From Flavobacteriia bacterium (GTDB lineage: Bacteria; Bacteroidota; Bacteroidia; Flavobacteriales; Weeksellaceae), in assembly GCA_019455045.1 (NCBI GenBank), contig JACFND010000004.1, forward strand, positions 1 through 64,000: DNA of 64,000 nt, given 5' to 3'. Under the pieces are notes generated by a model. The model saw nothing but the letters and a program-made list of their open reading frames with translations. It had not been told where the DNA came from and searched no databases. Positions 1-7,686 of this stretch are shown here, one piece after another. The stretch's first letter is position 1; each line of letters starts with the position of its first letter. The position numbers and the translations under genes are program-made.

Positions 1-34
1 ACAGCTAAACGAACTTTTTGATTTTGGGTGTTAA

Positions 35-211
35 TTTGCGGAAGTCAGGAAAAACATTTACCTGATAAGTAATACCGGAGAAGTTCTTTTAAAATCTGAA
101 GTTGATAAAAAAGAAATAATATTAGACTTATCTCTATTTAAAAACGATCTTTATCAAATTACATTAGTTGATAAAAAAGGGCGTGTTTTTAACAATTCTT
201 ACACTAAATGA
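35..211 (+). pseudogene. Remnant of a T9SS type A sorting tail
   Basis: After an in-frame TAA at 32-34, this frame reads through about 58 residues (...NIYLISNTGEVLLKSEV...GRVFNNSYTK) to TGA at 209-211. The pattern of an 'IYLISNTGEVL' strand followed by a hydrophobic 'LYQITLVDKKG' strand is that of a type IX secretion C-terminal sorting domain. No start codon or 'PNP' motif is visible upstream, so this is either the last piece of a gene beginning before the window and broken by the stop, or a decayed copy. A base-calling error near the contig edge would look the same. Confidence 0.45.
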
Positions 212-225
212 AAGCCTTTTTCCAT

Positions 226-233
226 TACATTTG
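226..233 (+). promoter_or_regulatory. -7 promoter element TACATTTG
   Basis: TACATTTG matches the Bacteroidota -7 consensus TAnnTTTG and lies 22 bases before the ATG at 256. No TTG sits at the expected -33 distance, so only half the promoter is supported. Confidence 0.4.
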
Positions 234-255
234 TGCAATATCATAAATTATCGCA

Positions 256-1196
256 ATGCAAAAGCTATTTATTATCCTTACTTCTGTTTTATTTTGTCAA
301 TTTGTTATTTCTCAAACGACCTATGTCCCAGACGATAATTTTGAACAAAAACTTATTGATTTGGGATATGATGCGTACTTGACGATTATGTGCTGACAGA
401 CAACATCGCAAGTATAAATAGTTTATTTATGTCTGGGGTAAATATCTCAGATTTAACAGGGCTTCAAGATTTCGCAAGCCTTATTTCTTTAAATCTTTCA
501 TACAACCAAATTACTGAAATATTTTTTCACCCTAATGTAAATATAGGATTCTTAATACTGAATAATAATCCTATATCAGAAATAGACTTATCTTCTCACA
601 GTCAATTAAGTGAAATGAGCCTATCTAATACAAATATTACAACATTAGATTTAAGCAACAATCCCAATCTTAGATATTTTTACTGTGGTAATACACCCAT
701 ATTGGAACTTGATTTGTCAAATAATCCTAATTTAAGAGAGATCGTTTTATATGGTGGTAATTTTGAAATAGTAGATTTACGAAATGGAAATAATCAGAAT
801 ATTATCAGTGTGAATTTTCTAAATAATCCTAATTTACCTTTTATTCTTGTAGATGATTGCAATTACAGCACAAACAACTGGACTGATGTAGACCCTGAAG
901 CAATATTTATTGAAAATGAAGGAGATACATCTTGCCTTTTAGGTATTAACGATGTTGAACTCAAGAATGAAATTGATCTATTTCCAAACCCGAACAGTGG
1001 TGTGGTGTTTTTGAAAAATTATCAAAATTTAGATATAGACAGGATTTATCTAACTGATTTTTCGGGGAAGAATATTAAAACATTTATCTCTAATTTTGAA
1101 AAATTAGATATTGCAAATCTAAACTCTGGAACTTATTTACTTAAAATACACTTAAAACCTTCCAAGGTCATAACAAAGAAAATTATTAAGAGATAG
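256..1196 (+). pseudogene. Secreted leucine-rich-repeat protein with T9SS tail, frameshifted
   Basis: An ATG at 256 opens a clear signal peptide (MQKLFIILTSVLFCQFVISQ) followed by TTYVPDDNFEQKLIDLGYD, the standard N-terminus of flavobacterial LRR surface proteins. That frame stops at TGA 394-396. The expected continuation (VLDDYVLTDNIASINSL...) is in the next frame and runs to 1196, so one base is missing near 373-374. The downstream part has about five LRR-like units (LxLSNNPNL type) and a C-terminal sorting domain starting IDLFPNPNSG. Such proteins are exported by T9SS and anchored on the cell surface. The break is either a real inactivating deletion or a sequencing error; it is not in a homopolymer. 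If intact, the product would be about 313 residues. Confidence 0.75.
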
Positions 1197-1239
1197 GCAC
1201 ATTAAAAAGAACATAAATATTTACATATCAGAAAATTAC

Positions 1240-3060
1240 TTACAAACCTATTATCTTCTTATTTACACCCTTTTTAGAATATGTTACCGAATTTCCCTGA
1301 ACGCTTACATTTCCAACCGGGTTTATATATTTAGGCGACTCAATGGTAATAATTGAGGTAATGTTAGACTGTTTTGTTTCTAAATTTATTTGCTTGGTAT
1401 CTGTTTTCTTATTGGGAGACAAACTCCTGAAAAAGTCTTTTACGGCTACCTTGTCCCCTCCATTTAATGATTGAATCGTTAATGAAATTTGATTGGGAAA
1501 AGATGCTTTAGCTAAATTACCATTTACCGAAATATCCGTTGCATTTTCTCCCAAATTAAATATTTGAGTTAAGGATTTTGTTAAATTGACATTATCGCTG
1601 TTATCTTGTACTATAATTACGTTCGGATGGATATAGATTATTTTTCTCCTTAAAAGAATACCGTCATAAAAATTGTGTTCAGCTTCCACTATCTCATAAT
1701 CTTCTTCTCTCGTATAACTGATAAGTTTAGAAAATTTATCCTTGCCATCAAGTGAATAATCTGAATTATTGACCACCACCGTATTATGTGCCAAAGCGGA
1801 TATTAACTGAGGGCGATAGGTTTGGTCATAGGCATAATACCCCTGATCTGTAAAAATATCGGTGCCGAGCGTTTGAAAGATGAAAGATAAATCATCGTTA
1901 TGTTTATGAACTTTGGAATAATAGTTCGCAAAAAGACATAAATAACCCTTGTCGGGTGTATTGGTTCTCAAAGTGGCTATGTTGTTCTCAAAACTTACCA
2001 TAGAAGGAAGAGAATAATTTTTTGTAAGGTCCCGAAGCCGCTTGTCGTTCCCGAATTTTTCTATCATTTCCTGGTTGACCATTTCTATCTGGCTGTCTCC
2101 CCACAATGGAAATTTCAGATCCGGTTTTACCAATTGCAAAAGAATATCATTCATCCTCAAATATTTTACCATCATAGAAGGGTCTATGTTTTCTTTTCCA
2201 ATAAGGTCAAAAATGGATTTGTAAAGATTATAATTAAAAATATGATACGTGGTTGAGTGCTCTCTGGCTAATCCCGTTGGGCCAATAATCTTGTTAAAAT
2301 TATCCAGTGACCTTGTAGCTGCTAAATTCCGCAAAGAATTTGACAAATCTGCATTGGATTTTGTGATTTTCGCAAGATAAAGTAAAGTACGATCCATCAT
2401 AATAGCATGATTATGTACCGAATAGTGAGCCGGATCTGTCATAAAAATGACATTGAGAGAAATATGGTCAAATGCCCTTTTAATAAAATCAACATCAGGA
2501 ACATCAAGCTCCAGCTCATCAGCAATTGTTTGCAGAACATGGAGGGTCCTGAATGCTGTTGCATGATCGTACCAGGTATATTCTGATGTTTTTTGATCCA
2601 AAGAAGGATGGTGAGAAATATAGTTATTCACATATTTTTTTGCCTGCTCATGATAGGCAATATCCTTTGTATCCTGATAAGTGTGGTTTAAAAAAGACAC
2701 AAACAATAAATTTTCATAGTAAAGCTGCCAGGTTGTATTATTTTCAGGATTTTCTTTCCATGTTATTTCATCCAAAGGTTTGTAAAAAGGCTTAAAAGTA
2801 TGCAGTACCACAATAGAATCTTTAAGAATTTTATCTGAATACCCTTTGATCTGTTCCAGTGAAAAATTGGGTACGGTTCGGGGAATTTCAATAAATTTTA
2901 TTGACTTACTGATTTCTAAAAGATTGACTGAATATTTCACAGAATCATTTAAGGAAATGTTGACTGCAGTTTCTTTTAACAATTTTTCTTTCTTTTCCTG
3001 AGGAGAGGCACATGAAGCAATCAAAAGAACCAATAAGGTTATAAAATAACTGTTTCTCAT
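1240..3060 (-). CDS. Heparinase II/III family lipoprotein
   Basis: A 606-residue polysaccharide-lyase-like protein. I chose the start at 3060 because it gives a lipoprotein signal (MRNSYFITLLVLLIASC, Cys17); the frame stays open 35 codons further upstream without a signal. The N-terminal half is an alpha-helical toroid with NHAIMMDRTLLYLA; the C-terminal half has the heparinase II/III beta-sandwich signatures KVHKHNDDLSF and LAHNTVVVNNSDYS. The family cleaves uronic-acid-containing polysaccharides by beta-elimination. It lies beside, and transcribed away from, a surface-polysaccharide operon; I infer a role in trimming or turnover of that polymer, although some relatives feed on environmental glycans. 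It is AT-rich like its neighbours. Confidence 0.8.
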   Translation of the reverse strand: MRNSYFITLLVLLIASCASPQEKKEKLLKETAVNISLNDSVKYSVNLLEISKSIKFIEIPRTVPNFSLEQIKGYSDKILKDSIVVLHTFKPFYKPLDEITWKENPENNTTWQLYYENLLFVSFLNHTYQDTKDIAYHEQAKKYVNNYISHHPSLDQKTSEYTWYDHATAFRTLHVLQTIADELELDVPDVDFIKRAFDHISLNVIFMTDPAHYSVHNHAIMMDRTLLYLAKITKSNADLSNSLRNLAATRSLDNFNKIIGPTGLAREHSTTYHIFNYNLYKSIFDLIGKENIDPSMMVKYLRMNDILLQLVKPDLKFPLWGDSQIEMVNQEMIEKFGNDKRLRDLTKNYSLPSMVSFENNIATLRTNTPDKGYLCLFANYYSKVHKHNDDLSFIFQTLGTDIFTDQGYYAYDQTYRPQLISALAHNTVVVNNSDYSLDGKDKFSKLISYTREEDYEIVEAEHNFYDGILLRRKIIYIHPNVIIVQDNSDNVNLTKSLTQIFNLGENATDISVNGNLAKASFPNQISLTIQSLNGGDKVAVKDFFRSLSPNKKTDTKQINLETKQSNITSIITIESPKYINPVGNVSVQGNSVTYSKKGVNKKIIGL

Positions 3061-3085
3061 AATGGTATATTTACGTTTGTAAAAA

Positions 3086-3093
3086 CAAATATA
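3086..3093 (-). promoter_or_regulatory. -7 promoter element of the heparinase-like gene
   Basis: The minus strand reads TATATTTG, a match to TAnnTTTG, 25 bases upstream of the ATG at 3060. This supports the start at 3060 rather than the longer frame, whose start would lie upstream of the promoter. No -33 TTG at proper spacing. Confidence 0.4.
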
Positions 3094-3185
3094 TAGATAG
3101 TAACATCTAATCAGTAAAATTTTAATCAAACATTTCAGATTCTCTATTTTAAAGGATTGAAGCAATATTTCAAAATGAAAAGCAT

Positions 3186-3193
3186 TACTTTTG
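3186..3193 (+). promoter_or_regulatory. Candidate promoter of the polysaccharide operon
   Basis: TACTTTTG fits the -7 consensus, with a TTG at 3157-3159 (26-base spacer, slightly longer than the usual 17-23). It precedes the first gene of the plus-strand polysaccharide operon by 65 bases. Confidence 0.4.
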
Positions 3194-3258
3194 TGAAATT
3201 TAATTCTTTTCTGATAAACAGATAAAAAATTTACTTTTAATATTAAGACTTTTACGTT

Positions 3259-4371
3259 TTGAAACTTTTTGTTCAGATAATATTGGTTATACTTTTTCTT
3301 CTGCAGGGAACGAATACCTATAATGCGTATGTTATCTTTTTACTTTTGCTGTTGTTGGCAACAAATATTTCAATTAAATCAATTAAATTCAAGTTGCCGA
3401 ATTATTACACAATTGCAGTTCTTATTTATTTATTTTATTTGGGAATCGGACTGAGTTACAACCATATAAAACCAACGATTGATATAAAGTTCCAAATCTT
3501 TTCGTTTATCTTTTACTTTTGGCTATTAAACCAGCGTTATAAGATTGATTTTCTTAAGCTCTTATTCATCATAAATATAATTGTATTCATTATTTACATA
3601 CTCCTCAAGGTAAAATTATTGCCAAGTCTCTGGAGTGAAAATGCGTTCGGGTTTAAAGGACGTATATACGGACCGGCCATTACCGCATTCATTCTTATAG
3701 GCTTTTATTATTTATACAGAGGGCTAAAGTTTGACTGGAAATTTGGAGTTTCGGCTGCACTGGCGCTATCCTATATTGCAATTACTACTAATTTTATGAA
3801 TTTAGGAATAGCTGTAGGTATGATTCTTTTGGTAATCATTAATTTCAAAAGATTCTTCAACCCTATTTATTTTTCAGTAATCGGTATTTTGATTGTCTGC
3901 GGAATAGTCTATTTACAATCATCTCTAGTTCCGGAATTGGTTCAAACCAAATTGAAATATGTATTCAGGCCTTGGGAATACAGCAGTTTAAGAATCAGAA
4001 TTTCAGATTTGCAAAAAGCCTTTAGAAGCGAAAATTTTACAACGTTGGAAAATATATTTGGCAAAGGGTTTGGTGCAAGCACCAGAATTTTTAGAGATAA
4101 TAAAATTGCTGTGAGTTTCAGAGGTTATTATACCTTTCAGGAAATTGACAATGGATTTTATTATATATTTCACAGAGGCGGAGTTTCTTTAATGACAATT
4201 TTTTTGTTATCTCATGCCTATCTGACATATAGAATTCCAAATTTGAAAGCCAAGCTTGGATTTATTTTAATGTTTATCATGACCAACCTTCTTTCTATTC
4301 ACTATTTCAACTATTTCTTTTATCTGCTGATTCCATTTGTAATTTTAACAAAAGATAATCAAGAGAAATGA
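3259..4371 (+). CDS. Polysaccharide polymerase-like membrane protein (Wzy/O-antigen polymerase type)
   Basis: A 370-residue integral membrane protein with about ten hydrophobic segments and one large soluble loop (about residues 225-300, FRPWEYSSLRIRISDL...) between late helices, the layout of Wzy-type polymerases. Sequence conservation in this family is weak, so the call rests on topology and context. Translation must start at TTG 3259: an in-frame stop lies at 3244-3246 and the next in-frame Met is far inside. The final codons overlap the following glycosyltransferase by four bases (ATGA), so the two are translationally coupled. Likely role: joining oligosaccharide repeat units on undecaprenyl diphosphate at the outer face of the inner membrane. 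Confidence 0.6.
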   Translation: MKLFVQIILVILFLLQGTNTYNAYVIFLLLLLLATNISIKSIKFKLPNYYTIAVLIYLFYLGIGLSYNHIKPTIDIKFQIFSFIFYFWLLNQRYKIDFLKLLFIINIIVFIIYILLKVKLLPSLWSENAFGFKGRIYGPAITAFILIGFYYLYRGLKFDWKFGVSAALALSYIAITTNFMNLGIAVGMILLVIINFKRFFNPIYFSVIGILIVCGIVYLQSSLVPELVQTKLKYVFRPWEYSSLRIRISDLQKAFRSENFTTLENIFGKGFGASTRIFRDNKIAVSFRGYYTFQEIDNGFYYIFHRGGVSLMTIFLLSHAYLTYRIPNLKAKLGFILMFIMTNLLSIHYFNYFFYLLIPFVILTKDNQEK

Positions 4372-5369
4372 AAAACCTTCTTTACATAGTTCCCAATATT
4401 GAAAGGATTAATGGCGGACCGGTTTCCAGAATTACAGATTTTAAAAAGGAATTTAATTCTAATGGAGATTTGATAATATCAAATAATAAGATATCAAAGG
4501 CTCTCGCAACAAAAAAACTGAATGTGGTGTATGTTGAGTCAGCAACCAATCGGATTGGCTTTGATGATTTGATTGCGCTGTTAATATTGAAGATAAAATC
4601 CAAAAAATTAATCGTTTTTATCAGAGATATTTATATAGAATTATTTCCTGAAGAATACAAAGGCCCCAGAAAATCAATTACCAGATATTGCAATCAGTTC
4701 AGTAACTATTTTCTCACCTTAATATCATCAAAACTTGCTTTCCCAACCTATGAGATGGGAAAGTTTTTTTTTGAAAAAAACAAATATCATCCTAAAAGAG
4801 AATTTTTTGAATTGCCGCCTGCAACAGATTCCGGTGCCATATTTCAATATGAAATAAGTACGGATACAAAGCCCGGAATCTTATATCTGGGAGGTACACA
4901 CTACGTAAATTCAGGTTTTGAAAAATTTATTGAATATGCTGAACTGTACTCAGAAAGTTATAACTTCTTTGTGCTGACACCCGATACGGACTTGAACAAT
5001 AGGTATAAAATTCCAAAAGAACTGTTTGTTTCAAGTTTGAAAAGAAATCAGATCCCGGATTTTCTAAAAGAAAATAACGTTGCAGTTGCATTTCACACCA
5101 GACCGCGAAATTTTTATGATGACATTACTTTTCCAATTAAAGTAATGGATTTTATTAATTTTGGACTTCCTTTTCTGACAGAAAGACATAAACCGATGGA
5201 AAATCTTATGGGAAAAGATTATAATTTATTTGTTGATTGGGAGGATGCTGAAAGTGTAATGAAAAAAACAAATGACGCAACCATTCACAGAAAAGTGTAT
5301 CTTAAAAAATTGGAACGCACTGCAGAAGAAAACACATACAAAAAAAGGTTTGATGAAATTATTAAATAA
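4368..5369 (+). CDS. Glycosyltransferase, GT-B fold (GT4-like)
   Basis: A 333-residue soluble protein. The N-terminus MKNLLYIVPNIERINGGPVSR is the donor/acceptor-binding opening of GT-B enzymes with a Gly-Gly loop; the C-terminal Rossmann half carries GILYLGG and VMDFINFGLPFLTERHKP, the region that binds the nucleotide sugar in group-1 transferases. Substrate cannot be told. It overlaps the polymerase gene upstream by four bases and the next membrane-protein gene by 17 bases. It probably adds one sugar to the lipid-linked repeat unit on the cytoplasmic face of the inner membrane. Confidence 0.65.
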   Translation: MKNLLYIVPNIERINGGPVSRITDFKKEFNSNGDLIISNNKISKALATKKLNVVYVESATNRIGFDDLIALLILKIKSKKLIVFIRDIYIELFPEEYKGPRKSITRYCNQFSNYFLTLISSKLAFPTYEMGKFFFEKNKYHPKREFFELPPATDSGAIFQYEISTDTKPGILYLGGTHYVNSGFEKFIEYAELYSESYNFFVLTPDTDLNNRYKIPKELFVSSLKRNQIPDFLKENNVAVAFHTRPRNFYDDITFPIKVMDFINFGLPFLTERHKPMENLMGKDYNLFVDWEDAESVMKKTNDATIHRKVYLKKLERTAEENTYKKRFDEIIK

Positions 5370-6555
5370 TAATAGATTTTTTGAGCTCAGCCTGGCATTA
5401 TTTGCATTTACGCTTCTCATGTGGAACAACATCAACACATTGGCTGTTTATCCGGTGATAATTGCATGGGTTCTGAAAAATAATTGGAAAGAAAAGTTTT
5501 TTCTTCTGAAACAAAATCTGACAGCATTTCTCCTAATGACTGCCCTATTCCTGCTTTTCTTCTCAAACTTTTGGTTCATTGATGATAAATCAGCTGCAAT
5601 CGATCTTTCTGTCAAAGCAAGTCCGTTGATTTTGTTTCCGCTGATTCTTTTCAGCACCTCAATTAAAGATTATAAAATAAGCAATATTTTTTCGGCAATG
5701 ATTGCCGGAACGGTTGTTACAATCCTTATTTGCTGGATAAGGATAATCTGGGATATTCTGTCAAAAAAGAATCCGTTGGATCAGGCGGGGTATTTCTTTG
5801 AATGGATTTATACGGATTTTAATTTGCTAAAGCCTTTCAATACGCATCCGAGCTATGTTGGAATTTTGGTTGTCCTGTTAATTATAATTCTGATGAAGTA
5901 TAAGGGGTTTGAAGAATTTAGAAAAGAAAAAGTGCTGTATCGTACACTTCTATTTGTTCAAGCGTTTTTTATCCTTCAGACAAACAGCAGAATCTCGTTA
6001 TTATGTCTTTTTTTATTTCTGACCTATCATTTTATTTCCAGATTTACCAGAAAATCAATTTTTCAATATTTGGCGGTATTGGTTGTTCTTGCACTCAGCA
6101 TTTTAAAGTTTGATTATTTGAGCAACAAACTAACATCAATTCTTACCCCCGAAGGTGATGTAATCCTGGATAGATATCCAAGATGGATTGCAATCATAAA
6201 AGAAAATGATTTATTGGGTAATTTTTGGATAGGCAGCGGAAAAGAAGACGCTCAGTTTATATATAACGAAGCCTATTTCAAAGGAGGATTTAATCAGGCA
6301 TTAACAGAACATTACAATGCTCATAATCAATATCTCGACTTTTTTGTTTCAAATGGAATTGTTGGACTTCTCGCTTTTTTAGCTGTTTTATTCTTCTTCT
6401 TTTTGAAAACCGGAAAAAGTTTAATCGCTCAAGCCTTTATTCTGATTTTTTCTCTTTTTGCAATGACTGAATCTTATTTTGGAAGAAGCGCAGGTTTGTT
6501 AATGTTTGGTTTTCTTTATTCAATCATGTTCGTTAATTTTAAAACTGAGGACTAA
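5353..6555 (+). CDS. O-antigen ligase/polymerase family membrane protein
   Basis: A 400-residue membrane protein with about eleven hydrophobic helices. I place the start at ATG 5353 (MKLLNNNRFFELSLALFAF), inside the end of the previous gene; the open frame begins earlier but its extra residues are hydrophilic. The periplasmic loop followed by HNQYLDFFVSNGIVGLLAFL is the classic Wzy_C / WaaL signature (H-N-x-x-L...G-x-x-G-L). It is the second polymerase/ligase-type protein in this operon: one of the two probably polymerises repeat units and the other transfers the chain to an acceptor, but the sequence does not show which. Confidence 0.75.
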   Translation: MKLLNNNRFFELSLALFAFTLLMWNNINTLAVYPVIIAWVLKNNWKEKFFLLKQNLTAFLLMTALFLLFFSNFWFIDDKSAAIDLSVKASPLILFPLILFSTSIKDYKISNIFSAMIAGTVVTILICWIRIIWDILSKKNPLDQAGYFFEWIYTDFNLLKPFNTHPSYVGILVVLLIIILMKYKGFEEFRKEKVLYRTLLFVQAFFILQTNSRISLLCLFLFLTYHFISRFTRKSIFQYLAVLVVLALSILKFDYLSNKLTSILTPEGDVILDRYPRWIAIIKENDLLGNFWIGSGKEDAQFIYNEAYFKGGFNQALTEHYNAHNQYLDFFVSNGIVGLLAFLAVLFFFFLKTGKSLIAQAFILIFSLFAMTESYFGRSAGLLMFGFLYSIMFVNFKTED

Positions 6556-7686
6556 ATGAAACTTGCCATTATTACACCCCGATACCCAAAAGAAAATGAT
6601 CCCTATAATCATATGTTTGTTCATGTCAGGGCAAAATATTTTAAAGAGCTGGGAAATGAAGTCGTAATCTTTGTTCCATCATCAAAAAGAAATTCATACA
6701 GCTACGAGGGTGTTGATGTGAAACTAATGTCAAATCAAGAAATTATAAAAGAATTTGATCGTTTTGATTTGCTTTATTTGCATTTGCTGAATAATTATTT
6801 TGGAAGTAAAAGTGGCTGTTATCCGATTTACAATGATATACGAAAAAACAAAAGAACATTTGCCATTTTTATTCACGGATCTGAGATTATGAAGTATCCT
6901 GATTATTTATTTGATTTTTCATTTTCACCAAGAGGTATTCTCAAATATATTTATTTAAATTTCTGGAACTCTGCAAAAATGAGAAGCTTCATAAATGACG
7001 CAAACAAAAGACAAAATGCTGCTTTTATTTTTCCTTCTAATTGGATGAAAGAACACACTGAATCAATTTTGAAATTAAAACTAAAAAATTCTAATATCAT
7101 TCCAAATGGAATTGACACAGATTTATTTAAGTTTTTAGATTCATATGAAAACAGGCATAAACTATTGATGATAAGACCCCTGACGGATTTAAAATATGGA
7201 TTTGATATTGCAATTGAGATTGTTAAACACCTTCCCTCAGAATTTAAACTAACTATATACGGAAAGGGGAAATACGAAAATTACTGCAGAAACCTTATTG
7301 ACAGATATGGGCTGAATGAAAGAGTTGTGATAATTAATAAATATATTGACAGGTACGAAATTCCAAATACTTTTAAGAAATATGGAGGATTCATTGCAAC
7401 TACACGGTTTGATTCACAGGGTGTAATTATGTGTGAGGCAATGGCCTCGGGTTTGCTTACAGTAAGCAATGGCGTGACTGCAATACCTGAATTTATAAAA
7501 GATGGTAAAAATGGAATCCTTGCAAATTCACCAAAAGAAATAGCAGATAAAATCACAGAGGTTGTTTCTAATCCTGAAAAATACAGGACGATTATTGAAA
7601 ATGCAAGAAGAAAAATGGAAGATATCAGCATTGAAAAAGTAGGAAAAAAAGAGCTTAAAGTACTGTCTAATTTAATCGAAATCTAA
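6556..7686 (+). CDS. Glycosyltransferase family 4 protein
   Basis: A 376-residue GT-B retaining glycosyltransferase. The N-terminus MKLAIITPRYPKENDPYNHMFV and the C-terminal motif CEAMASGLLTVSNG..AIPEFIKDGKNG (the E-x7-E region that contacts the nucleotide-sugar donor) are diagnostic of GT4. Its ATG directly follows the stop of the preceding gene, and its own stop shares one base with the next ATG (TAATG), so the operon is tightly packed. It is expected to add a sugar to the growing repeat unit; donor and linkage are unknown. Confidence 0.85.
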   Translation: MKLAIITPRYPKENDPYNHMFVHVRAKYFKELGNEVVIFVPSSKRNSYSYEGVDVKLMSNQEIIKEFDRFDLLYLHLLNNYFGSKSGCYPIYNDIRKNKRTFAIFIHGSEIMKYPDYLFDFSFSPRGILKYIYLNFWNSAKMRSFINDANKRQNAAFIFPSNWMKEHTESILKLKLKNSNIIPNGIDTDLFKFLDSYENRHKLLMIRPLTDLKYGFDIAIEIVKHLPSEFKLTIYGKGKYENYCRNLIDRYGLNERVVIINKYIDRYEIPNTFKKYGGFIATTRFDSQGVIMCEAMASGLLTVSNGVTAIPEFIKDGKNGILANSPKEIADKITEVVSNPEKYRTIIENARRKMEDISIEKVGKKELKVLSNLIEI

